DNA from: Sipunculus nudus
Taxonomy: Eukaryota; Annelida; Sipuncula; Golfingiida; Sipunculidae
Direction: 5' to 3'
NCBI GenBank assembly: GCA_026874595.1
Contig: CM049309.1
Span: 14,186,576-14,250,575, forward strand
DNA length: 64,000 bases
Shown here: piece by piece, positions 39,161-51,578 of the stretch
Layout: each line of letters begins with the position of its first letter
Position numbering within the stretch: position 1 is the first letter of the stretch
The notes under the pieces: model-generated
What the model saw: only the letters and a program-made list of their open reading frames with translations
Told to the model about the DNA's origin: nothing
Databases searched by the model: none
Translations under genes and position numbers: made by a program

Positions 39161-39253
39161 GGAAACAACATTTACGTGACATCATTGTCCTCTGTGAAGT
39201 CACAGTTCCTGTTCCACAGATGGCCATATGGTCACATGCTGCAAGTCCTGGTG
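39161..39253 (+). CDS. Candidate internal exon, 93 bases, product unrecognised
   Basis: A good acceptor (actgccgcctttcag) ends at 39160 and a near-consensus donor GTG|gtaagc starts at 39254. The 93 bases are GC-richer than the flanks. Two frames are open: one reads GNNIYVTSLSSVKSQFLFHR onward (31 codons), the other contains RDIIVLCEVTVPVPQMAIWS. Neither matches a family I know, so the frame is undecided. It would be an internal exon of a plus-strand gene whose other exons are not visible here. Confidence 0.45.
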
Positions 39254-39764
39254 GTAAGCAATGTTGCCAAAGCCAATAAAATGCTCATATTAGGGTTATT
39301 TATGTGGGCTTTTACACCAATATGTAAACATATTTTGCCACTCCCAAAAGACAGGCTAAATTTCAATAACATCCATGATAGTGTCCTTCAGATATTTTTC
39401 AGACACACAAATTGTTTTCTGAAAGCAATAACCCTTGCTTTTGGCAGGGTAAAAAAGAATCAATTATTAGTTATGAAATATATGTTTTAAACCTTTATCT
39501 CAAAATGAGAAAAATAAATCTGCAAAAGACTGAGAAAGTTATAAACAGGTTTAACAACTTAAATAGCATCAATATATTTTTTAAAACTTGAAAATTTACT
39601 TCAGGTTTAAGATTACATGAGGTCTGCCATTTGGTAGGGGGAACACAATTCACAATTTAATTTTGTTTTATGTTGCTGGAAAATATTTGAAAGGTTCATG
39701 AAAGTAAAACTGCAGAGTAATAGCTCAAATGTTTTTCAAAATTTGTCCTCTGAAACTATGAACA
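39254..39764. other. Non-coding spacer, intron if the exon before it is real
   Basis: The frame entering from the exon stays open by chance to 39490. Nothing else is seen. Confidence 0.35.
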
Positions 39765-40010
39765 AGAGCACTGCCAGAATGCCCATCTTAAGTCTTGTGA
39801 CCTTTGACCTTATTAAATATGCACATATTTTGCTGACAACTAAACCCAGGAGATTATTTAAATGCATGGTTAAACATTCATGCTGAAAGTCCTCCCAACC
39901 CATAAAATAGTGAGTTTCCTGAAAATCCATTAAATTATCTCAGCGATACTAAAAGTTAGCAGACAGATGCTGCCCATACCATATTATGACAAGTTTTAGA
40001 AGGGGATGCA
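39765..40010 (+). mobile_element. Family E relic
   Basis: It has AAGAGCACTGCC near the left, a CCTTATTAAATATGCAC phrase at about 39806 as in the 36418 copy, and a CAGACAGATG tract near 39960. There is a single core unit and the ends are diverged. Confidence 0.5.
39798..39810 (-). promoter_or_regulatory. DR1 nuclear-receptor-type half-site pair
   Basis: Exact TGACCTTTGACCT inside the family E relic, identical to the site at 2229. A sequence match only. Confidence 0.35.
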
Positions 40011-40014
40011 AAAA

Positions 40015-40160
40015 CAAAGATTTCATTGCCTCTGTAAGGAGGCTATGCATTCTCTCCATACGTGTGTGTGTTTGTGTGTAAGTTCACAACATAACTCCTG
40101 CAATCATTATTGGAATCTCATGAAATTTTCAGTCAATTTCGGGAATGATCACTCTGTGTG
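40015..40160 (+). repeat. Family F dispersed repeat, fragment
   Basis: CCTCTGTAAGGAGGC, then a TG-rich stretch (GTGTGTGTGTTTGTGTGT) and ATCTCATGAAATTTTCAG, as in the longer copies at 41925 and 56930. Class not determined. Confidence 0.55.
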
Positions 40161-41924
40161 TATGATCACAGTTTTTGTAGAATGATCTACCAAGTGATGA
40201 TCACATGCTTTATAACGATGATTACTGTCATCTTGTCAGTGATATCAGAATGGTGACAGTCATTCAAATATCAGAAAAGTAACAACTAGAACAGATAATG
40301 ATTTGTCATCATTTGCTACTGTCTTACAATAACTAAATATGATTAATCAACAAAATTTATATATAACAATAAACGCAGTGTACATCCCTTGGATTTAAAT
40401 AGTTGTTTGAAGTGTCAATATCTGGACATTTACTATAGAGCAGTAAAAACATTTCCACAAATATTCTGTTGAAGTGCTCCTTATCTCTGATCAAACAACT
40501 TGTATTTGTAATTAATGCATAAAGTAAGGAGAGAAATTTAAATGAATATACATCCTGGTATTTGAACAAGTACTACTTTTTATGGATTTGGCTTTCTTCT
40601 AAAGATTAATGCTGTGTTAAATGTTATAAATGGCCCCTTTATATCTTGGCTATTAATATAAATGCGAAAAAGATTGATGCGAAATGGAAACTAAGTGATG
40701 AAAAATGAAGGAAAACCTGTTAGCTGTCTTTTGTTTGGTGACAAACTACCATAAGGAGGATAACAATGAGAAAAAATAAAGCAAAGAAAAGTTTCTGATG
40801 TGTCCTCTTGTGACACCATTATAAAGGACTGATTTCAAGGAAGAAATTTGTATGGATGTTTTGGTTCACCGTTCATATATAACAATCTGTTACAGATAAT
40901 GGCGACAAAGAAGGGCTGGCAAGTGCTGCACATTAATCACCTCTCAATGAACGACACTTTACATGACATCCTAATCATCTGTCACAATTATCAGTTTCAT
41001 ATTCTTTTCTTCAATATAGCATCCCTCACAAAATCCCCTTGAATACAAATCATCCTAAAAGTAATTTTAAATTCAATAATAGATCCATAATGTATATATC
41101 ATTTTAAATCTGGTGTGGTGCCCTTTCTGATGGTATATGAAATTCACATTAAATTTCACATGACATTTTAACATTTTTGAAAATTTTAACATTTTTTAGA
41201 TGGTACATGAGTTTAAGCAACCTGTAGCAGCGAACTACTTTTTTATGGGATAATATTAAATTATGTGACATCATCTCAAAACTGTATTTTTTTGCTTTTC
41301 CTCTACCATTTATCAGTTTTAAAATTGATTTTTGAATTTTTATAGAATTAAAATTTAAAAATACAATTTTCAGTTAGAAAGATCTGATTTTTCTTCCAAC
41401 CAGGGTTTTTTCTGTGTTTTCTACTGTTTCCATTCCTTGTTGAGAAGTTGTAATACCTGCGCAAGATCAGTCCTCTGGCCACACAGTCTTGTTATGGCAA
41501 ACAGACAAATATTGACTGCTTTTTTCGAGATCTTAGACCATTATATTCTCAGACCATACAAAGTTGGACCACTTCAGATCAGACCACTATGATCTTGGAC
41601 CACATCGACCATCCTCAAAAAACTTTAGTTTGGCCCACTATATTCTCTGATAAGGATCTCAGCACTTTTAATACAGTTTGTAATAACTTGTTTGCTTATA
41701 CTGATCTAAAATATGTGTAGATGTGTCAATAATCCACTTAAGAATAATTGTTTAAACCAAAATCTAAGCCTTTTGTTGGGACACTTTTCCCTTTACCATA
41801 GTCCAAATGGACTATTATTGTGAGAGACTACACATATTAATGAAATGTTTATATACCTTCAGTTAACAGCATCACACCAAATACAAAGAGGAACTATCGA
41901 CAGTTTTCACATGGACCTCTACCT
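40161..41924. other. Non-coding spacer
   Basis: A unique-looking patch at 40850-41040 has an acceptor-like ctgttacag ending near 40896 and a 64-codon frame, but no donor or known domain. The rest is AT-rich without features. Confidence 0.4.
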
Positions 41925-42180
41925 CCAAGGAGGAGTTATCTAATTTATTGCTTCTGACAGAATACAGAATCTCATGAAATTTTCAGGTCATTTCGCAAAT
42001 GGGTCAAGGAAGAATCAAAAAGATTTTGGTGAGGTTCCTGCACATGATACAGATCCAGGAACATCAAGGAATATTCACAGATGTACAGTTACTTATACAT
42101 GAATGAACCTAGGAATATGGGCCAAATAAGTGAATAGCGGAGGCTTGCATTTGTTAGAATGCTGATTTCTAGTTATATAT
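41925..42180 (+). repeat. Family F dispersed repeat
   Basis: Starts CCTCCAAGGAGGAG, has ATCTCATGAAATTTTCAGG, GATTTTGGTGAGG and CACATGATACAGATCCAGGA, and ends GGAGGCTTGCATT..GAATGCTGATTTCTAGT. It aligns along its length with 56940-57275. Confidence 0.65.
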
Positions 42181-43433
42181 GTGCTCCCTGAAAGTGTTTT
42201 GTGTTCTAGCTTAATGGATTTTAAATAACTGGTTCCCAAAAATGATATAAAACTTGAGCTTATGCCACAGAAAATGCAGATGGCTGATTAATGTATGAAT
42301 TACTTTTTTACTTTCAGTGAGTTAGCAAATATATAACCATAATGATAACATGTGAGCCGCATCTGTTTTGTTAACGACCCAATCAACACTACAAAGGAAA
42401 TTAAGAGTGTAACAGGAGAGAAAGGCCTTGAGGTAAATTACCAAAGATTTCTTCTTATCAGCACCATTGTAATTATTAACCACGAGGCATATGGACCATT
42501 TTAAATTTATACTGATTGGATACTAACTCAAGTGAAAGAGCACTTAAATATATGATGACTGGTCGTTCATTTACGTCATAAACTACGCAACGGCTATACT
42601 GATGAGTACAAACACGGCGCCAGCATGGATAAAGAAGAGAGATGCATTGAAGCATGAGAGCCAAAAGGATTATTAAGGAGGAAATAGAAAATCATGAATC
42701 CAAATTATAGCAAAATGAAAGTGTGATGGATTCCAAATTGGATGCTAAATTAGATGCATCCTGTGTGGAAGAAGGGCTGAGATACAGGACGAACACTTTT
42801 CATTTCAATTAATGAAACCTCTAATGAAAAAAAAAATTAAAATGACTTCATTCAGTGTTTCGTGAGGACTAATTAATTTCACAGTTGTGGGGAATGCAGG
42901 AAAAGGAAGCACATCTCATTTCATTTTCTCATCAACACAATTAATTTCCTGATAATGACAAATATATCTGATTATTTTTCACATAATTCTTTCACAATGG
43001 AATAAAACCTTTAGCACAGACAAAACTGTTTTCAGGTCAAGCATAACTTGCCAAAATATTCACTTGAATTTAGAAATTCAACAAAGTCGTAAATTTAAAG
43101 TAAACTGTATACACATGCACACTTTGCAGACAATTTTTTGTTTTGTTGAAATCAAATATCGATATATACTTATACCATGACATCTAACCATATTTGACTG
43201 TGTATCATGATTTGTCAGTCACTGACGCATCAATACTGCCCTAGTATTAACGGAAGGAACAAACAAAAAATTGAAAACATTCATCTTTGCAAAAACTACA
43301 TTTTTTAAATACAAAACATGTCCCAAATTTTATGGCTTCTCTTTGCCTCAAGGAAGCCTACCTGCTTTGTCCCAGAAGTTTCCACTGTGAGTAGCGTTTC
43401 TTTCTGAATCAGAGGCAGGCAGATGTACAAAGA
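42181..43433. other. Non-coding, motif-dense island at 42350-42990
   Basis: Unique sequence with several AT-core homeodomain-like words (GTAATTATTAAC near 42470, GACTAATTAATTTC near 42868, CAATTAATTTCC near 42939). No exon is recognised. Possibly regulatory. Confidence 0.3.
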
Positions 43434-45266
43434 GAACTAGAATACGGGTAGTCGACAAGCGACTACTTGTATCCGCCTAAATCAGAGTGGAACGGGTGAA
43501 GTGTTGCATATTAGCATGGATGTCTGCAGCCAAATTGTGTATGTAGGTTGCGCTACCTACGAAAAAATCCAGAAAGCTCTATACACATGCAAAACTTTGG
43601 CCCAATCAGTCAAACGGTTCCCAAGTTATGAGCTTGGATATCTGCTGCATAAACTAGAATGCAGGTGGCGCCACCTGTCATAAAATCAAGAGAGCTGTCG
43701 GGGATGTATAAACTTGCAAAATTTTAGGCAGATATGTCAAACCACTGCCGAGATATGAGTGATTTTATCACATGGCAGACAAACAGATGGGAGCTGTGCA
43801 AACATGGCTGCAGGTGGCGCCACCAGTTTTGCATATGATAGAGAGCTATGTGAGATTTATACAGATGCAAAATTTTGGCCCAATCGGTCAAACGGTTCCC
43901 TAGATATGAGCTTGGATGTCTGCAGCGTAAACTTGATTGTAGGTGGCGCCACCTGTCATAAAATCAGAAAAGCTATCCAGGATGTATAAGCATGCCGAAT
44001 TCCAGGTGAATTAGTCAAACCACTGCAGAGATATGAGTGATTTTAACCCAAGGCAGACGAACAGATGGACACTGTGCAAACATGGTTGCAGGTGGTGCCA
44101 CCATTTTTGGTGTATGTTATAAAGCTCTCCAAGGGCTACTTTTGTGCAAAAAAATTTTCCTGATCGGTCAAACGGTTCCTGAGATATGAGCTTGGATGTC
44201 TGCAGCGTAAACGTGAATGTAGATGGCGCCACCTGTCATAAAATCAGAAAAGCTATCCAGGATGTATACGCATGCCAAATTTCAGGTGAATTAGTCAAGT
44301 CACTGCAGAGATATGAGTGATTTTAAGCCAAGGCAGACAAACAGATGGACACTGTGCAAACATGGTTGCAGGTAGCGCCACCATTTTTGGTGTATGTTAT
44401 AAAGCTCTCCAAGGGCTACATTTGTGCAAAAGAATTTTCCTGATCGGTCAAAAGGTTCCCAAGATATGAGCTTGGATGTCTGCAGCGTAAACGTGAATGT
44501 AGGTGGCGCCACCTGTCATAAAATCAGAAAAGCTATCCAGGATGTATACGCATGCCCAATTTTAGGTGAATTAGTCAAGTCACTGTAGAGATATGAGTGA
44601 TTTTAACCCAAGGCAGACGAACAGATGGACACTGTGCAAACATGGTTGCAGGTGGCGCCACCATTTTTGGTGTATGTTATAAAGCTCTCAAAGGGCTACA
44701 TTTGTGCAAAAGAATTTTCCTGATCGGTCAAACGGTTCCCGAGATATGAGCTTGGATGTCTGAAGCGTAAATGTGAATGTAGGTGGCGCCACCTGTCATA
44801 AAATCAGAAAAGCTATCCAGGATGTTTACGCATGCCGAATTTCAGGTGAATTAGTCAAGTCACTGCAGAGATATGAGTGATTTTAACCCAAGGCAGAAGA
44901 ACAGATGGACACTGTGCAAACATGGTTGCAGGTGGCGCCACCATTTTTGGTGTATGTTATAAAGCTCTCCGAGGGCTACATTTGTGCAAAAAAATTTTCC
45001 TGATCGGTCAAACGGTTCCCGAGATATGTGGGTTTATGTGTGGAAACAGACGCACAAACGGACGCAGAGCGCAAAGGAAAGGTCAGAGGTCAAAACAAAA
45101 TCGGGGCGCAGCAGTTCACATGTGACCCGAACATAATCCCGGGTTTCGGAAAATTCCGCCCAGCGGTTACGGAGGAGTTCTCCGGACACCTACGCCGCGG
45201 CAGCAGCGGCGGCGGCGTCCAGCTGAAAACATAGTATCCGCAAAACTCTGTTTTGGTGGATACAAT
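43434..45266 (+). mobile_element. Family A tandem-repeat element, complete copy
   Basis: Left end: AACTAGAATA, hairpin GTAGTCG/CGACTAC (43448-43466), then TTGTATCCGC (43467-43476). Core: about 4.5 units of 278 to 282 bases, each with two palindromes of the GGTGGCGCCACC type (exact at 43664, 43813, 43942, 44502, 44651, 44782, 44931). Right part: ACAGACGCACAAACGGACGC (about 45046), a CpG-rich GCGGCAGCAGCGGCGG stretch (about 45197) and a terminal hairpin GTATCC..GGATAC (45234-45263), whose arm GTGGATACAA is a 9/10 inverse of the left motif. Short frames inside are by-products of the repeat. Confidence 0.8.
45080..45092 (+). promoter_or_regulatory. DR1 nuclear-receptor-type half-site pair
   Basis: AGGTCAGAGGTCA: two perfect AGGTCA half-sites spaced by one base, in the right part of the family A element. 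A sequence match only. Confidence 0.35.
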
Positions 45267-45612
45267 AAGAATCATCAGAAACTTTTTGAGCACACTCCAA
45301 AATATTTCAATGAGAACCGTTATAGTTACTATTAGAGAACTCTTTACAATAATTCACTGAGACTTGTTAACTATGATTTCACAGTCACTTTTTGCGCAAA
45401 CAAACAAAAACTGCAGGACAACCATACAAATACAGTCAGAGAGAAAAACATATTTGAAGGTGGATTAAATGAACCATGCATCAAACATTTTTGACAACAT
45501 AACCTCCTTGGCAGAAGTAAAATATTCCTATACCCAAATGAGACAATGGTGCTTTAAGGGCTACAAGGGGTAGTGAAACAAATTTATCTGTGAACTTGCC
45601 AGGATCGATCAC
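45267..45612. other. Non-coding spacer
   Basis: No feature is recognised. On the minus strand the frame from the neighbouring candidate exon stays open to 45481 by chance. Confidence 0.35.
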
Positions 45613-45723
45613 CTGAACAGTCAGTGTCACTGCCGCAGCACTGGAGTCCTCACAGATGCTGGTAGCCTGACTGACCCCCGTCGTGTATGTAAATCCCAAG
45701 ACAGACTGCCAGTCCTGTCCATT
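45613..45723 (-). CDS. Candidate internal exon, 111 bases, product unrecognised
   Basis: Read on the minus strand, an AG acceptor (cacctgtgag) precedes 37 codons beginning NGQDWQSVLGFTYTTG and ending AAAVTLTVQ, followed by the donor CAG|gtgatc. The patch is GC-richer than its surroundings and uses CTG, GTG and CAG codons as real exons do. A plus-strand reading is also open (through LPVLSILTG with a CAG|gtgaaa donor at 45730), so strand is not fully settled. No family is recognised. Confidence 0.4.
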
Positions 45724-47070
45724 CTCACAGGTGAAAATGCAGCAGATATGTTTAAGTACCTACTCAGAACTGGCTTAAATCATGCAAAAAATATGTTAAA
45801 AGGTTTTACCATTGAGACTGGATTAGAATTTAGTTTCAATGAACATGGAATTATTTATAACATGTCATCAGGATTCCAGAATACAGGGATAGGAGTATTA
45901 ATGACTTTAATAATAATCAAATTAAATTATTAAGTGATGCAGCAATATTTTGATTTAATCTAAACAAGATCTTAAATTATTCTGCCTTAATCTGCATCAC
46001 ATGTAAAATTAATGTGACCCAGATTGGGAAAGTCAATATTGCTTGATGACAGCGATGTTTCTACAAGGCTATTAATTTTAAATGTTCTTTTGTCATTGGA
46101 ATGTTGACAATCTACTGGTAAACTGTCTCCATACTTTTAGTATATAATCACTATTATAATGCTGCCTGATCTCTTTAATGAGGATTAGCAATAATTATAC
46201 CAATAACTCATCACCAAATCCTTACGGAAAATCAATATTTGACATCCTGGCAGATATATTATAACATTTTGTTTATGAGTACACTGAAATGCATTATTTT
46301 TTACCCAAAAATGATTCTTTGCTTTACAGAATCATACAGTTCTGAATTATAAAAATTTGTTCAACCTTATTAGAAAGATCAGGATTTTGCCTTATAATAT
46401 TTGATACTCCCATGTCTATAAAATATATAACTGAAAGAATTCTTGAAAGAAGAATTAACAAACAGCTATTCTGAGTTATTTTATGTTTTTTTCTGAATGA
46501 TGTCAACAGTTTTACACTTAACTACAGTAAAAAGTAGTAAAAATGTTTAAATGTCTGTAGTATAAATCCATGTGCAATCTATGTTTGATTTTCTAATGAA
46601 ACAGGAACATCAAAAAAGACTTTCCAAATGTCAGAAAAGTGTTCACAAAATCTTCCATACTTTTTATTTAAAACAATATCTACAGTTCTGTGACCTACTT
46701 GGTACTTAGCTTCACCTTTTAAATTTAATGAATTTTGAAAGCTTTTTATAATGTAAAAACCTTGTTTATATGAAGTTATAGCCCTAAATAAAATTAATCA
46801 AATATTAAAACTGTGGGAACCCAAAAAATATAATGTAGCAGCAACAGTAGTTGTGCTGAGAAGACCTTTAGTCATACAATGCAGGAAGCAGTGTAACTTG
46901 AGAATGTGATATGTGACCCCCATACTCCTGCACTGAAAGACACTTTAGAAAATGAAAGGATAAATGAAAATGGGAAATGTGAAATACGAAACTTAAGTAA
47001 AGAGGCATTAAGTGAATTAATGGTCCTGTGAACATGCTGTCCTAGTGGTCTACCATGTGGTGATTGAAGA
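45724..47070. other. Non-coding spacer
   Basis: AT-rich, no feature recognised. Confidence 0.45.
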
Positions 47071-47300
47071 GCAATCTTTATGGTAAGTGATGTACTTTTA
47101 ATGTGGCATCTTTATGGTAAGTAATGTACTTTTTAAGTGGCATCTTTATGGCATGTGATGTACTTTTTAAATGGCATCCTTATGGTATGTGATCTACATT
47201 TTTAAGTGGCATCTTTATGGCATGTGATGTACTTTTTAAGTGGCATCTTTGTGATAGATATTTGATGTGGTTATTAAATGCCATCTTTATGGTAACTTGT
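47071..47300 (+). repeat. 34-base minisatellite, about 6 units
   Basis: The unit is close to GTGGCATCTTTATGGTAAGT followed by AATGTACTTTTTAA. The first unit starts near 47071 and the last degenerates after about 47255. Confidence 0.85.
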
Positions 47301-47975
47301 GTCCTGATTGAAGGGCCTTCTTTATTGTACATTTGATATCCTATTCACCATACTGCTGGTATTTTGTTCACCAGTAATTTGTCTTAAATATCACCTGTAA
47401 ATTCCAGGTATCATTTTTATAAACTGCTCATTTAAGATTCCCCGTGCAATTAAGAATGTGCCTGGACATCATCATTAAGTTAATTAGTTCCAAGACTACA
47501 ACAAAACATCTGAAAAAGTAAGGTAATTATTAGAGTTATTTTGAAGATTCTGGTTCTATTTCACATATTTTGAGAACAATAACAGTGACTTGGCTAAACA
47601 ATAGTTAACAAGTCATATTAAAAACAAAATTACTGGAGACAATTCAGTAATTTATCTCAAGCAAATATACATATTTTCTCATTTTCACTGCTTTGTAACA
47701 TTTATTATTTATCTTTTAGCTCCAAAATAACAACAGAGTTGATAAACTTCATACAGGCACAGATTTTAAGACTTTTTAAGGCCATGTGTATAAAGCAATG
47801 GAATGCATACCTTGATGTTTAGTCATATTGTTATTTTTCTGGCTATAGTACATTCCATCACCCCTGTCCACTGTTTTTTTGTGATTATTTGCAAGTCAAA
47901 GAACCCCTAGGGCAGTGGGAGGAAAATGCCTAATTTAGTATTCTAGAAATAACAGCCTACCTTGTGTCGTTTTCC
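47301..47975. other. Non-coding spacer
   Basis: AT-rich, no feature recognised. Confidence 0.45.
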
Positions 47976-49028
47976 TGGGACCCATGGGTCACATCGCTCA
48001 GCTGAATTTTGGAAAATATTAGTAACTGCAAACTATTTTTATTTCTTTTGGTTTTTCATGTATATTATCATTAGAAAAGCTATCAGAAAATGGCCCTGCT
48101 AAAATGAAACTCTGTAAATTATAGAATAATGGACATGACGTTAAACCATTTAGTGATGCACCAAGGGAACAAATAGGCCTACGATAAGTGTTATATAAAA
48201 ATAACATTTCATAAACAAATAATGTGTGAAGGTAATTAAGTTTTCAAAAGTTAAATATATGGCCATATGAGTTAAAAATTAATCCCTCAAAGTTTGACCA
48301 ATATTCCTAATTTTAATACTTAGTTAACAGTGTTATTCACACCTAGGCCCTGCCAACTTTAAGAGATATGAATGAAATACTACAAAGTATTTATATCTTC
48401 TTTAATCTTGTCAGTAAGCACTTACATTAGATCCTAATATTTTATCACATTTGAATATTAAAATTAAGGTACCAATTTTTTATTTTTGTTAATATTTAAA
48501 AAAAATTAAAAGATTTTGATCTAATTTAGAGAAAAAAATTTAATTTTGATTAATTAAAGTTATATTACTGGAGAAAAAGTCCCTAGTTTTAACATGTTTT
48601 GTGTTAAGTGATCAAATATCTTTCCTGATTTTTTACAAAAATGCATTATGTTTGAGCCCATAACTTTTTTTAATTATATTATACAGACCTAATTTCTAGC
48701 ATGTACATAGAAACTATATGGAGGAATATTTATGGCAAATATCAGGAAAGACAGATGAGTGGTTTTGATATTTAAGGCAGTCCTGAAGTGTGAAAATAGG
48801 TTTTTAATAAAAAATTGAGGTTTTTCCTTAATTTTTCAAAGGAACAGAATTGCAAAGACCCAGTTTTCGGCTTGGTAGGAGATCTTGTGGACATCTAACA
48901 TTATGCCGAATTTTGGATTCCTAGGTCTTACGGTTTCAAAACGTGCCACATCTACGGAAGGACGGACAGACGACGGACAATGGACCAAGACTATAGCTCA
49001 GATGACTTATAGTCAGCTGAGCTAAAAA
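47976..49028 (+). mobile_element. Family B tandem-repeat element, single-core copy
   Basis: Left end: palindrome GACCCATGGGTC, then GCTCAGCTGA (47996-48005). Right end: short ACGGACAGACGACGG tract (about 48960), then a hairpin whose right arm is TCAGCTGAGC (49013-49022). The left 380 bases are nearly identical to 51584-52010, and the core (48460-48940) matches one unit of the two-unit copies. Non-coding. Confidence 0.8.
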
Positions 49029-49559
49029 CGATCTTATGAGTAACAAGTTTATTCTGTAGCAACATTTTGCCACAAATCAATGAAATGGGCATGCCATTGA
49101 ATATTGATAATGTCATGATAGACATGACACACAAAAGAGGCATCCATATTCACGGGACAAATGATCAAGGGCTGCTGACCCTTGTTTACAGTAAGGTTTG
49201 AATTTTTGTTTTGCACGCAGTTCAATCTTACGTCGTCCATATCCCTGAAGGATAAACAATGGTCAGTTGTTAGGGATGCCATGAATCACAGATATATATA
49301 CCAAACATGTCATCCAAACAGGTAATAAATAATATTTACCCCATAAGCAGGTATGGTACCAAAAATTACGCATTTTCCTCCTCGGGCAATTGGTGCAAAT
49401 GTTATTTGGCAAGTTTGTCTTACCTGGAGATTACTGCTAAAAATCAGGTGGACACTGGTGGTGGAACGGACTATAGTTATATGTACATTTTTTCTTTAGG
49501 TGTTATAGGTGTACATGCTAGTAGGTGGCTGATGCCATTGTTTTACCTTCTGTATGTTT
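49029..49559. other. Non-coding spacer
   Basis: A minus-strand 77-codon frame (49049-49282) has no recognisable domain. Nothing is supported. Confidence 0.4.
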
Positions 49560-49975
49560 GTGATGCTGTTGGTTGGTTTGTTTGTTAGCAACATTGCTGA
49601 CAAATTTATGACTGGTTTCTCATGAAATTTTGTGTTGGGTAAGGGTAACACACAAGGACAAATCCATTAAATTTTTGGAGGTCATCTAGATCACAAAAAT
49701 ACACTTTTCTTTAAAGAATTCTTTACCATAACAAGATAATTACAACAATTTGTTGTCCCCACCAGTTATTATCATTCCCTTATATCAGGAGAACTTTCAG
49801 TGGAAATTCATGGATGAAGTGAAGGTCCTTGCCTCAAGAAAACTTACAAAATTTCACTGAAATCCATCTGTAACTTTAAAAATATAAATCATTATCCAAA
49901 CAAGTTGACAGACAAACATCCAAAATGAAAGATAGCAATCATGGATGAAAAACATAACCTCCTCAGACTAATATC
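49560..49975 (+). repeat. Dispersed repeat fragment with TTTGTTTGTTAGCAA
   Basis: GTTGGTTTGTTTGTTAGCAA, then TTTCTCATGAAATTTTGTG, and later ACAGACAAACATCC and CATAACCTCCTCAG. This is the same repeat type as 8620-8758, with loose similarity to family F. Boundaries are approximate. Confidence 0.45.
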
Positions 49976-51340
49976 AGATTACTTAATATCAGATTTTTGA
50001 GAAAACAGAGAGTTTATATTTAGCTCACTGTATATTTTGGGCCAATGTGACAGCTAGAGAGGGGAACAATGTAATGTCAATCATCTGATCGATTGGTTGA
50101 CAGTCCAAGTAAAAAATGTATTATCTCCTGCAACCCACCATCCAGTCTGACGGAATCTGCAGAACACGCTGGAATGAAGGTCGACTCCTGCATATGACCT
50201 GGATATGATGAACGAATCAATCATGATGGGGTATACAGCTAAAGAAACGCCTGAGGATATATAATAGTTCTGAGGTTGTGGCATTACTCAGATATTCTTC
50301 ACTCTAATGAACAACCAACCTGACATCTGACTGCTATATTTAGGGAAGCCCATGGAGCCAAAAACAGGAGCTGTGACTCCTTGGTGCATGCATTTCTGGG
50401 TCACGTTTCAGCTCCTATTGTGATCTCCATCTGAGGCTACCGAGGTAAAAAAAAATGGTCAATAATAGTAAATTACCATTCATTAACCTTAAAAAGTCTA
50501 GTAATGCAGTAATATTGCCCATTCATGGTAATTGCGCCTTTTCCCAATTCTGCCTCTGAAGAAAATGTTTTGCAGTTCATTTGCCTAAGTATAAAAATAA
50601 TCAGAAAAAAAAACAATGTATGCATGGGAAATGGTGTAAAGAAATTATGTCAAAAGTAATTTTTTTAATACCTCCACAAAGGAGCATTATTTTTTACCAG
50701 TGCACACCGATTTGTTTGAAGCAAAACCAACATTTTATGCTTCAGGATTGATGTGGTTTCAGGTGTTAATATAGAATAAATCTGTCCCTGTGGGTAGCAT
50801 TTTATACAGGATTCACAACAACCCTTGATTAATTAAGGCTCAGTCCAGTAGGAAGTGTACCAACTAGGGCTATAATGGCCATGTGCATCAAATTACACAT
50901 GTTTAGAATCAAAGCCAATTAATTTATATTAAAATTGGGAATGCAATAACTTATTAATTTCAAAATAACATTTATGATTACTGGTATTTTAATATTATTT
51001 AGATTTCTTGTTCATTAAACTTGATATCTATGGATAGATCAATGATATACATAATATAGTAAGCACTGTTCTCTTAAAAAGAAAAGTTAACTCTTAGTTT
51101 ATATTTTATGTTAGCCCAATAATGGATGTGAATGTTTATATATAATACTTGAATCAAATAAATGCTCAAGTGCATCATGTTAATCATTTTAGAAGAAACT
51201 ATTCACTAGATTTTAATCTCTAAGAGAATGGTAGTATTATGATGGTCTACAAAAACTGAAAAGTGCATTTAATCAGAAAGCAATAATCAGTTATAGAATG
51301 GAACTGCAAACCCTTTACTACTTCACTGCCCCTAGTGGGC
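49976..51340. other. Non-coding spacer
   Basis: A patch at 50060-50290 is GC-richer with TGTCAATCA (50075-50083), but has no exon borders. The rest is AT-rich. Confidence 0.4.
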
Positions 51341-51363
51341 GGGGGGGGGGGGGGGGGGGGGGG
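51341..51363 (+). repeat. Homopolymer of 23 G
   Basis: Unbroken G run. Its length is likely to vary between reads and individuals. It could form a G-quadruplex. Confidence 0.9.
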
Positions 51364-51578
51364 AATAGATCTGAACCTCAGCAAAAAGAGCCTAAGAATT
51401 TTTTTTTATGTTTGCACAAGCCTCCTTGGCAGAGGTATTTGGGCTCAATTGAGGGAACTCTAGTTTTGTATATATTCATATTTAAATACTAAATTTATGA
51501 ATCAGATCCTAGATACATTCCTGTGACTCCCCATACATTATAACACAATTAATGGAGCAAATTATAAAAAAAAATAAA

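Noticed and set aside
43501-45125. Short frames inside the family A element
   Set aside because: The same peptides recur in each core unit and in the other copy, and end at random stops. They are repeat by-products.
49225-49245. 13-base microexon between an acceptor-like and a donor-like site on the minus strand
   Set aside because: The sites are plausible but so short an exon cannot be supported without transcripts.
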